Shown here piece by piece: positions 23,716 to 35,760 of a DNA stretch of 64,000 bases; within the stretch, counting starts at the first letter, position 1; every line of letters starts with the position of its first letter. The DNA is from Trichopria drosophilae (taxonomy: Eukaryota; Arthropoda; Insecta; Hymenoptera; Diapriidae), in the NCBI GenBank assembly GCA_030407085.1, contig CM059587.1, positions 81,977,001-82,041,000 of the forward strand, given 5' to 3'. The translations under genes were made by a program, and so were the position numbers. Below the pieces are notes generated by a model. It worked only from the letters and a program-made list of their open reading frames with translations. It searched no databases and was not told the origin of the DNA.

Positions 23716-24045
23716 GTGTTCCAATTAATTGGTAAGTAACCAATTTATTTCCTAGTGAGACTATTTACTTGGATAACTCAACCAATCCTTGTTTTCCACA
23801 CAAATTTTATTTGATACATTTTTTCATTTTTGGACTCATTGGAAACATCGGAACCGTCATCTACTCAAAGACTAATAACCTAGTTTTGGTGTCCACCCTT
23901 AAATCCTACGTCCACACGAAAAAAAGTATTGGTTGGGGCATCCAACTGCTTAATGCTGTCAGACCCAGACGAGAAATTGGTTGAGGCATTCAAGTAAATA
24001 GTTTAACAAACAAATTAATTGGTTACTAACCAATTAATCGTTAGA
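23716..24045. repeat. Inverted-repeat element with AATTGGTT motifs
   Basis: CAATTAATTGGTAAGTAACCAA on the left pairs in part with the inverse at 24015-24039 (TTAATTGGTTACTAACCAAT). Further in, TATTTACTTGGATAACTCAACC pairs with GGTTGAGGCATTCAAGTAAATA. Arms are about 75-80 bases with a 170-base centre. Related TTGATTAGTTAG/AACTAATCAA pairs appear near 24480-24560 and 35570-35760. Confidence 0.65.
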
Positions 24046-25342
24046 AAAAGTAATCAACTGATTAGTATAACTATTTCCCTTGGTTGCCTCATATGGATCT
24101 GCCAGCAAGTTGTTGGTTGTCCCAATTAATCCTCTGTCTCCATGTATATATAAAAATATATTAAACAATAGTGGCTTTCTTCGGCATATGAAATGCAAAA
24201 ATTCTAGACACTTTGTACGTAGAAAACAATGTACACCCCCTAAGGTCTTAAAATAACCTTCAATTTAGAGCATAGGAAGTTAGTGAACGTTCAGTGATTG
24301 CCAGTCAAAGAGGAACCAGTTATGCACTATCATATTTTTCACTAGTAGCGCCGTACTGAATCCCTAAATGAGTGCCTAAATTTCATATTGAAAGAGCAAA
24401 GTTTGACAACCACTCCGGTACTGATACTCTTTCATAATAGTGAAACTATCTAATTTGAAACAACCATACTAAGCGATAAATTAGCTGTCTATACGAAATA
24501 TTAACCGTAACTAACAAATCAGCTTCAATCAACTTAATTCAGTTGATCCAATCAATTCATATGGAAGTCATAACCCTAAGGTAATTAGACAACTAATTTA
24601 TATCTTATTACGTGTTTTTCTAATTTAGTAAGACTTCATAGTTTAGGCAAAGAAAGAGTTCTGGAAATAGAAGGCTGATGTTTTATCGCTTTCTATTTAC
24701 CAATACTTCCCGGAATTCCTAATCTAAGTTCCAGACAAGAAATTACTGTGGACAGCTAATCAATAGGTGAATACAGTCCAGTGAAATTGACTAATTAGTT
24801 AGTAAAGCTAAATGAAATGAATTCCTTATTTCTTACATATATTTGTTCGATGTTCTAACTAATTATCCGGTCTTGTAACACGTCTGTTAAAGTTTCTTAC
24901 AATGTTATTTATGCTCCCACGACTTTGGGCACCTATTTTGAACTCCATAATTGATTTATACAACTGATTAATTAATTAGCGTAACTATTTCCTTGATTTA
25001 GACAAGTATGTGTTGATCCAGCCTTTTTATCAGCATTTAGCGATCAATATAATCGTTGTCCCAACTATGTGACATCTGTACGTATCTCTTTTGATCAAAA
25101 ACAGCTTACTAATGTTGTCATTTTTTTTAATATGCATCCATACTAAATAAGATTGTTTTACATCAAGAAATAGAGTTCTTATTTCCAGGAAATTGAATTG
25201 TTTTGGCGGAAATCGGGCCGACCAATTACGTGAGCTCGAACGTCCTTGTTTTCTAACAATTCGACTTTGACTTGTTTTGTTTACCTCTTCAAGTTAATAA
25301 CTCACTATTTACAATCTACCAGGTAAATTTTGATTTGTAAAT
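24046..25342. other. Intergenic DNA with ATTAGTT/AACTAAT-rich sequence
   Basis: No gene was recognised. Short inverted ATTAGTT motifs recur and may be decayed copies of the preceding element. Confidence 0.35.
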
Positions 25343-25427
25343 AGGGTAGCCAGATTTTGGCGATTTATCGCCAAATTCCCATTTGAAATATAAATCCCCA
25401 CATACAATTACCCTATCTGGCAACCCT
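25343..25427. mobile_element. 85 bp minimal hairpin element
   Basis: The ends AGGGTAGCCAGAT and ATCTGGCAACCCT are inverted with one mismatch. Inside, TTTGGCGATTTATCGCCAAA (25356-25375) is a perfect 9-bp-arm stem with a two-base loop. It may be one of the smallest inverted-repeat elements in the window. Confidence 0.65.
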
Positions 25428-25729
25428 GTTTGTAAAGATCCTTTATTGCTTATTGTTTGTTATCAACTATGCCTCCTCTTGGAGAAACTATGTGTTAGGA
25501 AGATAATCATGTTGAACAGAGTAATTAAAACAACGTTGATTACTTAGAAGCATGATACTGTATTAATATTTATATTATTTTATGCATGGATTAGATTGCA
25601 TGTAAGAACTTTGTCGAACGTAATTTTGATAATTTTGTGGAGTTTTTAGTGGAGAAAGCCGATCCTGGCATAGAAATAGATAAACTTGCCGCCATCATTG
25701 TAGAAAATCTCATCAAAGTAACAACTCTA

Positions 25730-26063
25730 TCCTGCGAAAAATTTTAGGTACGATTCTCATGAGAATGATATGAGAAAATTTCTCATGAGAAATTGAAACA
25801 GGATTCTCATGAGAATCAAGTGAGATTCTTATGAAAAAAAATATTAAATATTTCATTTAATATTTATAACAATTTAACTTTATTTCTAGTATTTAAAATT
25901 TAATCAATTATAGAATTCGCGCATTCCTAGGACATTTTCATGAGAATCTAGTGAACTTCTTATGAGAGTCTCACTTGATTCTCATGAGAATTCTGTTTCA
26001 ATTTCTCGTCAGAAAAGTTCTCATATGATTCTCATGAAAATCCTACCTAAATTTTTCGCAGGG
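25730..26063. mobile_element. 334 bp hairpin MITE built from TTCTCATGAGAA palindromes, TA target
   Basis: The ends TCCTGCGAAAAATTTTAGGTA and the reverse of TACCTAAATTTTTCGCAGGG are flanked by TA at 25728-25729 and 26064-26065. Each arm carries repeated variants of the self-complementary TTCTCATGAGAAT (at least four per arm), so each arm can also fold on itself. The centre is AT-rich. There is no coding capacity. Confidence 0.85.
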
Positions 26064-26065
26064 TA

Positions 26066-29000
26066 GTCATCGCCACAATTTTATTACAATTAGGTCTTTT
26101 GACACTATGTAAAACTATAAATATTTGTACTATTTTCTGTATTTTTCAACATAAAAAGCCAAAAACATTGTTTCATGCACATCTATTTTTTTTACGCATG
26201 AAGTGAAGTAATGTTTGCTTCACACATCTACTTCCCGAATATTATTTCTCCGTACATAAAATTAATATTTATTTATAAACGTATTATAGAAGAGACGTAT
26301 TTTATTGATGTTTGCTACTACTTCGTATTGCATAATAAATGTATTTAAGAAATTAATTAAGGAAATACGTATTACTCGTCTTTAATTGCTAAATCGAACT
26401 AAATATCAGAGTACAAATCTGTCGTTACCCAACAACGATAGAAGACGCAGGAACATTTACAATTAATATATAGAATTAGAATTAATATATTTCAATAAAA
26501 GCGTTGCCATTTTCATATAAACTTGTTACAGTAACTTGTCGGCATCTCGTAATCGTTCGTACAATATGTCTAAATACACTAAGATTAGCTCTTCAAACTC
26601 AAAGTAGATCTTAACCGGAGATATCCTATTCTCGGGGTAATGATGGGGGAACTAAAGGGTTAATTGATAAAATCCGATTTCCGACTTAGACTAATATGCT
26701 TTCCTCTCGGGCCATTATCAATTTTGGCAACAGTATGTTGATTAATTATATCTATGGTCATATTTGTTACATACAGTTTTATATAATTCGGATTTTTATA
26801 TGTTCTTATTTCATATTAATTAGTTTTCATGAACATAGTCTTAGATAATTTCTTGATAATAGTAAGAAATATGATTATTTCGATGATATAACTTTTATGA
26901 TGATTTTGAAAATGAGATTTAAGGACATAATAGCTATTCTTTTTAAAAATCTTATAAACGTCTAAACCTTCATACCTAAATAAAATGAAATTATTTACTA
27001 ACGTTGCTGAAAACGCGGTACTAAAATACGCTCCCTGACATGTTGGTTACCAATTTGTGGAGGGGTTGGGAAAATCGGTTTTCGGTTGATGTATTACACA
27101 TCCTTCAAACACAATACGTAAAGAGTGATTAGAACAGCACGGACTTTATCAACAATTAACCACAGCGAGCTTCCTCATTTACAGCCAGGTGGCGACAAAA
27201 TCACTCTGTGTAGTCGCAAGTATTTGCAGAAGAATTTTGTTCATACTCATAATACTTATATAACCTATTCAAAGGACATCCGCAATGCGCAATTATTTAG
27301 GTTATTTTCTACATTTAGGAAATTAGTATAAACTGCGTCTATCTAAAATTGAGAATATGTTGCGCGTTAATCGTGCGAATGCGTGAAAAATTGGATAACG
27401 TATCAATATTCAACATGCACTTCATTACTAATAAATAAACGTATACAAGTTCTAGTGACCAAACCTCGGCGAATTGTTAGAACTCGTACACTCTGTTCCT
27501 TTTAAACCAATAATATTTCGAGGATAGAAAATATCCTTTTTAATTCCTCTGCTCATCGAAATTAAATAAAAACGAGCAACATTTTTTAGAAATTCCACAG
27601 TTTTACTAAAACCCAACGTTTTATAATACAGATGATTTGCCATAGATTTTAAACAAATTATAAACGGCAGTTTCAGCTGTTAAACACTCGCCTTTGCTAC
27701 TAACAAAGAATACGAATTGATTACTTTCGAAACATCTAAAGTTGTGTTTCTTAGTTCCAAAATAAAAGACGGCTGTTTTACCGGACAACAAAGTGAAAGG
27801 CAAAATCCCGAGAGGACAATAAAGTGAAGTTCTACTGTACCCCGAATATTTTCAAAATATTGACCGAGGTTCCCTCAATCCAGGAGTTGCCTAACACTGG
27901 CCATTTTGTATAAACAACACCGAGTCGTGGGTTTTCGGTTTATTGCAAACAAATAAATTTACATAAAATTAGATTAGGTTTAACCGCAATAAATTGTAAA
28001 CAATGTTTTACAATTTAAAATAGCTGTTAGTATAAAGTTCTCATATTTTTATCAAATCTCATTAATATAAATAAGATTAAATAGCAAAAAAATACTTATA
28101 ATATAATACCACAAAGTCTCATACTTCCCAATGAGTACTAGATGATTTATCGTTATATGATATTTGTACAAATATTACATGTCATCATCATAATATTACA
28201 TCTTATATTGCGATTCTCTTGCTATTCGATGTATAGGTACATTAGATACGGTTCCCCTCTAGACGAAAATATTGCCTCCTTACAAAACAGTGTATCATTG
28301 CGATTTGATTCAACTTCACGCATTATCGAATTTATGATGGTGCAGTTGCGTATAACTTTTATTAAATTACATTAAGGTACTTGTAATATTATATGCTCAA
28401 GAGTGGACAAATTGATTATAAGATTTATTTACTTTTGCGTATTTCAACGCTAAAATCAAATTAATACAGAGAATCATATGAAAATCGAAATCTTATTGAT
28501 ATTAACGAGAAAAAATAAATCTTTTAAATTAGAAGGCTACATTAAGTTAAATCAATATTAATTACGAAAGAATTAAATTATATTCGAAACATATTTTTCT
28601 GGACCAAGTGATTAGATTCATCGTCATTTTCATAATTTATCTATTAAGCAGTTAATGTACTAAATAGTCAGAAAAAATATTAAAACTTACCATCTCTTCT
28701 ATTGATCATTTGACTTTTGCTCTTTAGTCTTAATAATTTGATACTAATAAATAAAAAGTTCGGGACTACTAAAAATGAAAGCTGTTAATAAGCAAAATGT
28801 TCCTTTGTACTAATTTAATTTATGAAAGTTAATTGATTAATGTTTACTCTAAGCGCAAAAAGGTTGTTAATGAATTTTCATAATTGTATGAAAATTAATG
28901 ATCAACAACTTCAATAGCTGATGGCCGCTAATATAAGTTGAATTTACTACTTCATGAACTAACTAAAACTTTGTTTCATAATACCTGGCTGCCTATTACA

Positions 29001-29555
29001 CTCAACGGAGTGTTCGTAGCTATAATATAACCATAATCAGTCTAGTTTTCTTGCGAAATTCTGGGGGTAAATGTTACTACAGTAGAGTGTCTCTCAATTT
29101 AATAAAATTGTTAAGAAGTAGAGAGCAAATAATGACTCTTAAATCATTCTACGTATAATATGTTTTAACTGAATTTTTTGTAGTATGCGAGAACAATAGC
29201 CCTCTAGTGATGAATTTACTAAGTTTTTCATTCAGTTATTTACAGTAGTTCAGATCAAAAGCCATGTGATAAAAGTCATCTACGCACTAATTCAATGTTG
29301 AATATTATTTTATTGATAAAGTGACAGTGAAAAAAGTGAAAATTCAAAATGCATATTCTAATAACACGAAATAATTTAATGTTTAAATTTGTCTATTCTT
29401 ATGTACATATTTTTTGTATTTTATACTGTTGCAGGTACATCTGTAATCAATTCTGCAAATTTCGGTAAATACGATAAATTTACACAAATTATTTTCACTT
29501 TTGTATTTTTAAAAACTCTTTTTTAATTCGCAATGAGCAAATCAAAAGAGTTATA
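26066..29555. other. Long AT-rich gene-poor stretch
   Basis: No gene was recognised. Two short stretches stand out as less AT-rich and non-repetitive (26590-26720 and 27000-27200), and could be regulatory. A TACAGTAGAGTGTCTCTCAA sequence near 29078 resembles one end of a CAGTAGAG-type element without a visible partner. Confidence 0.4.
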
Positions 29556-29815
29556 CAGTAGAGTCCTGGTATATTTGTCCGCTCGGTCGGGTTCGCCTTC
29601 CCCTCCCCTCTCCTTATATTTGTCAAAAGGAGGAGAGCGCCGTTTTTCCCACTCTCCACAATCGCGCTATGCTCGTGACGTCACAGCAGGCCCTTCCTGA
29701 GGCCCCAGCCCGCAAAGTGGGGGAAAAAGAGAGCTTTTATAGACAAATATAACGGGACGAAAACGGACAAATATGCTGGGATGCAAATATAACAATTATA
29801 TCGGGACTCTACTGC
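29556..29815 (+). mobile_element. CAGTAGAG-ended element, second copy
   Basis: It starts CAGTAGAGTCCTGGTATATT after TA (29554-29555) and ends ATATCGGGACTCTACTG. The expected right TA reads CA, a single change. Interior blocks GTGACGTCACAGCAGGCCC and GTGGGGGAAAAAG match the copies at 18859 and 48726. Confidence 0.82.
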
Positions 29816-30399
29816 ATATGTATTGTCACATTAATCGGAAGACAGTCCCCTCTTTTTTGTTAATCATGCTTACATGATAAAAATACACTGTAAAAAATTA
29901 TAGGAAAACTCTAATAGATGTACGAGACCAGACTTTAGCGTGTTATAAAAATGTTCATATCTGTATTTCATGTTTACACTATAGATGTACAATTTGTTCC
30001 GTTAAATTATGCGTTATATAGTTATAAAATATAATTTTGTTAGTCCATGCCCTAGGCTATACAATTGGTTCTTACAAAATGTCAGAAGATTTTGCGCCCG
30101 TCAGTAACGTCCAATCGAAGAAGAATAGAACATTTTCAGTATCAAGCACAATTATATTTCATATCGATAGGGCATACCGATCTTTCGATGGATTTTTTTA
30201 TTTCTGCTTTATCAATTTCTAATACTTATATTTCTTTGTTTCTTACAGTGATAATTATACTAGTTACAAGATCTAAACAGTCAAGTTATTATTATTCGTT
30301 TTGGACTACAAATGAATATAGACTGCATCTGATAACTGTTCTACTTAAAACTAGTAAACAGCATTGAGAAGTAATCATCCAGCATGAAACCATATAACT

Positions 30400-30990
30400 A
30401 TTTTGAAACCAAATTTATTTATAGCCAATATATCTCCGATTAAACGAGCCAGTATTAATAAGCACCATACTCAATAAGTTCACACAAGCTTTCGTAAATT
30501 CGCGTGACGGCAATATCCAGCTGCACGACCGAAAAATTGAAATTTCGCAAATAATGCGTCGATGTAAATAAAGCGGAACATAAATCATGTTCGAGTGTGA
30601 CGAACAATACACCGGTATGTATACTTAGAAAAATAATCATTTGAAGCTTGTTGCTACGATCCCCCACCGGTGTAGCGATATTCCCCATTGTCAACCCTGG
30701 TCAAGGGGGTATTTATTTCAATCTCCCCCTGTTAAAACACGGCTGCGAAACGAGAGAGAAGAATTGCAAGTATTTCATTTGGAGCAGATTAGACGAATTA
30801 GCGACCGACGACAAAGCTTCTCGACGTCCCCTAAAGTGACTGCAAGCTTATGTGTGTACAGGACGATCAAGAATTGGTGACAACACAACCTTGTTACGTA
30901 GTTCAGCTTCGTCGATAGTGAATTACGGATTTCTGGTAGGAAAATGTGTTTGAAACATTTTACAGTTTGATGTCGATGATTCATGCTGCA
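30400..30990. other. Less AT-rich unique block, possible regulatory DNA
   Basis: ORFs on both strands cover this interval, but none has a motif or splice-supported limits. The part around 30650-30850 (CACCGGTGTAGCG, GTCAAGGGGGTATTTATTTC, CCCCCTGTTAAAACACGGC) is non-repetitive and higher in GC than its surroundings, like the other non-coding islands in the window. Confidence 0.3.
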
Positions 30991-31069
30991 AAATTATTCC
31001 GTTTTTCATTTTATGTATAATTAACGGTCATTATATATTAATTACATTATTAACATTTAAAAATCATCA

Positions 31070-31435
31070 GAATTCATGGTGTCGTTTAATTGAGGACATT
31101 GATGAAATAGTACATTGTGCACCTCGGGAGCAAAATATTCGTTTACCGTGGAGTGCGAGTTTAACGCCAAAGATGAACACATATTCTCTCTTGTTGCACA
31201 TACTACTTGCTCGTACCAGAACGTGTAATTTGGTTCTAGTGACAAAGGGAGCAAAATAGTATTTTGCGTTCATAGTGTGCAAAACTTGTTTTTATCCCGG
31301 ATATATTTATATCCCTCCCTAGGGAAAGAGAGTGCTGTTTACATCCCGCAATATAGGAAACAAAATAACATTTTCCACTCTTAGTGTTAAAAAATATAAA
31401 ATGACCCAATTATTAGGGGGGTGGGGGGGGGGGGG
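31070..31435. repeat. GCAAAATA-type repeat block followed by a G homopolymer
   Basis: GGAGCAAAATAGTATTTTGCG, CCTCCCTAGGGA and AAACAAAATAACATTTT recur here, and again at 46780-46860 and 51110-51520. A nearly pure G run of about 20 bases (31416-31435) follows. Confidence 0.5.
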
Positions 31436-31672
31436 CTGCGCATTCAGAAACAAATAAATGCAAGAAATTTCATGCAAATTTGGACAACCTTATTTTTATT
31501 TGGATCAATTTGTAGTTTTCATAATTTCTTTCTCTATTATTATTTTCTTTTTACACATTTGTGTTTCGTGTGTGGGCAACTGTTACACTTTTCATGTTTA
31601 CTGACAAAACTAAGAAAGAAGTTTTTAATTTTTTTAACAACGTTGTCGGTACAGAAGAACATTCTAACTATT

Positions 31673-31705
31673 TATTGGATCCGCCATTTTGAATTTTGAT
31701 AAGTT
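31673..31705 (+). repeat. Isolated GGATCCGCCATTTT unit
   Basis: TATTGGATCCGCCATTTTGA matches the units in the homeobox intron almost base for base, about 10.5 kb away from the nearest of them. Confidence 0.7.
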
Positions 31706-32280
31706 TTTAATGAATTCAGATCTAATGATCTTGAGAGTTCATAAAACTATTGAATAAAGAGGTTTGAACATTGTACAGTGGCAACAAAGCTGTGTAAGTA
31801 CGATATTTTAGCTGACTCATCACGGTCGCGATCTTGAAAATCAATTGTATGAGCTAATTTTACTAAAGTGCATCCAATCTGTTGCCACGAAGCTGACAAA
31901 AGTTATTTTTCCCTCTAAAACTTAGATTAGACTTCAAAAGTGCACATTACTGTGATTTTTCAATAATTGCGGGCATTCCGACGCCATTTTGAATCGTTTA
32001 ATAATAAAAATCAAAGTATCTAAAAATATATTTTGGAAGTACAACATTCGGATCCTGCTTCCTGATGGGTTAGAATGTTCTTAAATATCAACAACGTTGT
32101 TAAAAAAATTACTTTAAAAAAAAAATCGAAAATCAGCGTTTTTATTTGTTTATTGTTAAAAAGAAACAATTTTCAGTTATTTATTAATAAATTTAGCTAT
32201 GCCATTCGAAAGATGAGACTTTTTCACACCAGAATATGTATCCCAATATTTTTTCCCCGTGGGTTATAATTAAAAGGCAC

Positions 32281-32327
32281 GGGCTTGAAGTTGACGTCAA
32301 AACATTGGCCATTTGAGCGTTAAAGGG
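32281..32327 (-). mobile_element. Terminal fragment of the piggyBac-like family
   Basis: Read on the minus strand, TTAA is followed by CCCTTTAACGCTCAAATGGC and then GACGTCAACTTCAAGC. This parallels the end of the element at 8603-9078. The TTAA is at 32328-32331. The other end was not found. Confidence 0.6.
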
Positions 32328-33462
32328 TTAAATCGGCAATTCGAAGACCGGAAAATTGTATGTCGAAAAGAATTACAGTTGGACCGCTAAGGATTTAATG
32401 AAGGTTAAATTAACCAAGACCATAACTTGCGTCGACTCGAAAAAACAAAACATATTTATTTTTTAGTCTTAGGGTTCGTACATTTTGATGCTGGGTTTTC
32501 AAGGAAAATGACCCGCTCCTTCAATATCGGACGAAAAAATATGTGTTTCTATTTGAGAAATTTAATTTGACCCAGAAATAATCTTCTTTGTGGCATCCAA
32601 GGTCAAACCGAAGGTTACCAGTTAATTCCACGTTGAAAATTATTAGAAAATTGACTTTTATTGTTATTTTATATAGAGTTTTTATGTGACTTTTTCGTGT
32701 TTCCATATTTTTACCCACCCTGGACTCTACAATGTGAATTCACTACGTAATAGATCACAGAAGCAATAATGTCGACGACAAGAGCCTGTATGCAGTTCCT
32801 CCGGTGATGCGGTTATGCGGTATCCACTTTTCACGACTTGTTTATTTATTGTCATGTAACTATTGGCAATATATGTAGTCTCATTATAAGCTTGATTTTT
32901 ATTAAACGCCAAAACCATAACAGCTCCACAGATTTTGCGAACCAAGTGTGTTCATAATACTAACATTTTTTAAAATCACCCATTTGTCATACAAAACGAT
33001 TTTAGCCAAAACAATTGACGCGAAAATATTTATGAAATTATTTCCAAAATGGCGACATACTATTATGCATGCACTAGATAATCGTTTTTTAGATATTTTA
33101 TGATCAAATCGCCATTATTGATATAATGAAGCAATTCGACGATCATTTGAAATGCGCTAATATGTTATCCAGCTTTTGCACAGGCATTCATTACGATTCA
33201 GTTTTATATGGTTCAAGTGATGAACAATATTGAAACGATGATGAAATTGTAGTTTTGTATTGGGCGCTCTATTATATTCTATGTAGATACGAACTTGTTC
33301 AAGACAATTAAACACTCACAGATTATGGGGTAGTGGAATATTTCATTGCATATAATGTCATCGTCACCAATTATATCGTCAAAACACTTCGTATGGGCAC
33401 TAAACCGTATCTTCGAGTAGTGGTCGTTATCATTTTATAGGAAACTCAGTGTTAAGAAGTAA

Positions 33463-33655
33463 CGGGTTGATGGTCGAAAAATCGACAAATCAAAAAGCCG
33501 ACAGGTCAAAATCCGACAGTCATAAAGCCAACAGTCGAAAAACCGATAGCCATAAAGCCAACAATAAAAAAAACGACTCATAAAAAATAGACACATCGAC
33601 TAGCGGACAGTCATTTTTTGAAGTGTTGGTTTTTCGCCCCGCTCCGTAAATAGTG
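33463..33655 (+). repeat. CGACA-type hairpin repeat, degraded copy
   Basis: The left part iterates GTCGAAAAATCGACAAATC, AAAAAGCCGACAGGTC and AAAGCCAACAGTCG every 13-17 bases. The right end turns to the inverse (GTTGGTTTTTCGCCCCG). Termini are less conserved than in the copy at 41853-42064. Confidence 0.7.
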
Positions 33656-33659
33656 TTCG

Positions 33660-33868
33660 CATTAAATTTGATTATCGTATGTAGATGGAGCCTATAGGCA
33701 AACCATGTAAGTTAGGTTGCTTTTGGCGGAAAGGTCTGTGGACCCTTGATATATTAATATACTATTTTTATGCAGTAGGCGTAAAAACACATTTTAGGTC
33801 TCAATGCTGGTCAGTCTGTTTTGTACTTTTCTTTGATGTCAATAAAGACGAAATAATAATAATAATAT
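33660..33868 (+). mobile_element. 3' end of a non-LTR retrotransposon
   Basis: The stretch ends TTTGATGTCAATAAAGACG and then an (AATA/AAT)n tail at about 33850-33868. That is the usual 3' end style of insect LINEs (AATAAA-type signal plus a short tandem tail). No reverse transcriptase remains, so it is a 5'-truncated copy. Confidence 0.55.
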
Positions 33869-34430
33869 GCTGGCATAAAATGCTCGTGTCATTTCTCCTG
33901 GGGCGCAAAACATGTTTTACGTTCGCGGAAGCATGACGGACATTTTAGAGCTCAAGTCGAGGCACAGAAGCATTTATTTAAAAATTATTTACGTAAAAAT
34001 AAACTTTTACGACCTTGTGACGAAAAGAACTATTTTCTATTTTACGCCCGAATAGTTATACATCTTCCAAAAACCAACATGTTTATTTATGTTCCATTGT
34101 ACAGGAAACAAACTCAATAAGATGTATACAAAAATTATATTCTTGAAATCCTCGCGGTAAGATAAAAATGGATTCATTATAACTAATAATGGTTGTCAAA
34201 ATGTTAGGACGACTTGGGGACGAAGATGTTTTTCTTTATGCGCATTAACAGATGTTTCACTAAGTGAGTAAGAAAATAAATTTTAGGAGAAATGAATGAG
34301 TTTTGAAAAAGCGGTTTAAGATTCCAATATGCTGCAAAAACAATGTTGTTTTCTTAATAAAAATATGAAATATACCCTGCAATCAAATATGTGAATTTTG
34401 GTACGCACGAAAGTCATTCAAGGGTTTTCG

Positions 34431-34609
34431 CACGAAAGAAAAGACGTAGTTACGGTAACTACTTAAGAAGTAAGATGTGGTACACCAGATGTCTTTTCGT
34501 TGGAACTATCACTTCACTGGCTGGCCTTAAAATATAAATAGTGAGACCATACTTACTTGTACCGAATCTTACTACTTAAGTAGTAGCCGTGACCACTTTT
34601 TTTTCATGT
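34431..34609. mobile_element. 179 bp hairpin MITE
   Basis: Outer ends CACGAAAGAAAAGACGTAGT and the inverse of CCACTTTTTTTTCATG pair loosely. The inner AACTACTTAAGAAGTAAGAT pairs well with ATCTTACTACTTAAGTAGT. The central part is unique. Confidence 0.65.
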
Positions 34610-35569
34610 AGTTGCAATTTCAATTATCATACATTAAATTTATTAATAAATGTGATATGTAAATATTACAACCAACGATTTAAAGCCAAAACTGGAGAAT
34701 GTGCTATTAGTTTAATCCATTTTTGCACGAAATTCATATAAATGTATATTCTAAATTCTATTGAAAGATGTATTCTTGATAGTTTCCAACAGTAAAATTG
34801 AACGATTCGTTTTTCTCCGTCGCTGCGTCAAGAACTTTATGATACTCTCACAGCCCCTTATGTGAGCACGTGTCTGCATACGACTGCATAGACGCTCATG
34901 AAGTTCTCATCAACAGTGTAAGGCTTATTGCTTACGCCAATTGCTTATCAGTAAGCGATAAATTTGTTTCTAATGCTACTTATTTCCATATATTTCGAAA
35001 TTTGTTAAGGATAGAAATTTTTGTGTAGATATAGGCATTCTATACAACACAAAATCGTCCCATGATGTCTTGAGAAGCTGCCCCAGATAAAAAAAAAGGA
35101 CACTTAGAATTGAGATAACTTTTTTTTTTGAGAGAAATAATCTAATTTGAATGAAACAAATAAAACCGTTATAATTTTTAAATTTATGATTTATTTTATA
35201 AAAGTTGAGTCATTGCGTATGAATTCCTTGCGAAACATATTTGGCGAAAAAGTCCTTTATGAATTTTTCAATAGAAACACCGTGCATTTTATTATTTTAT
35301 TCATTGCAGGTTATATTTTCTAATGACGGGATAAAAAACACAATCGAAATTGAGGAAATTATTTCCGCACCCTACCATTAAATAGTTTTCAAACAATATT
35401 AACTATTTTATAACTTAGAAATTTTCGGAAAAATCTTACAATGTCTTTTAAAAACAAGCTTTTGTCCAATAAGATTACTGTATACTTTTGTGTTCCGGTA
35501 GATCGTAATCTTATCGTATGAACTCATAACATGAAATAATCTAGAATTACAGTGTGGGACATCGAGACT

Positions 35570-35760
35570 AATAGCAACAAATTAGTTACTTTAATCAACT
35601 AAGCGTAATATACGCAACCAATAAAATAGCTACTCCCACCAAAACAAATAATCGTCCCAAACAATTATTCGTCAGGATCTAACAGCACTAAGTTGATTAG
35701 TTAGGGGCAACCAATTCATTGTGTCAACTAAGTCGTTTTTTCTCTTGTAGTTCAACTATC
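35570..35760. repeat. Imperfect inverted repeat with ATTAGTT motifs
   Basis: AACAAATTAGTTACTTTAATC at the left pairs imperfectly with AAGTTGATTAGTTAGGGGCAA at the right. It is related to the element at 23716-24045. Confidence 0.4.

Noticed and set aside
30415..30984. Cluster of ORFs on both strands near 30.4-31.0 kb
   Set aside because: Frames overlap in several directions with no ATG-plus-motif or splice evidence. Described only as a less AT-rich block.
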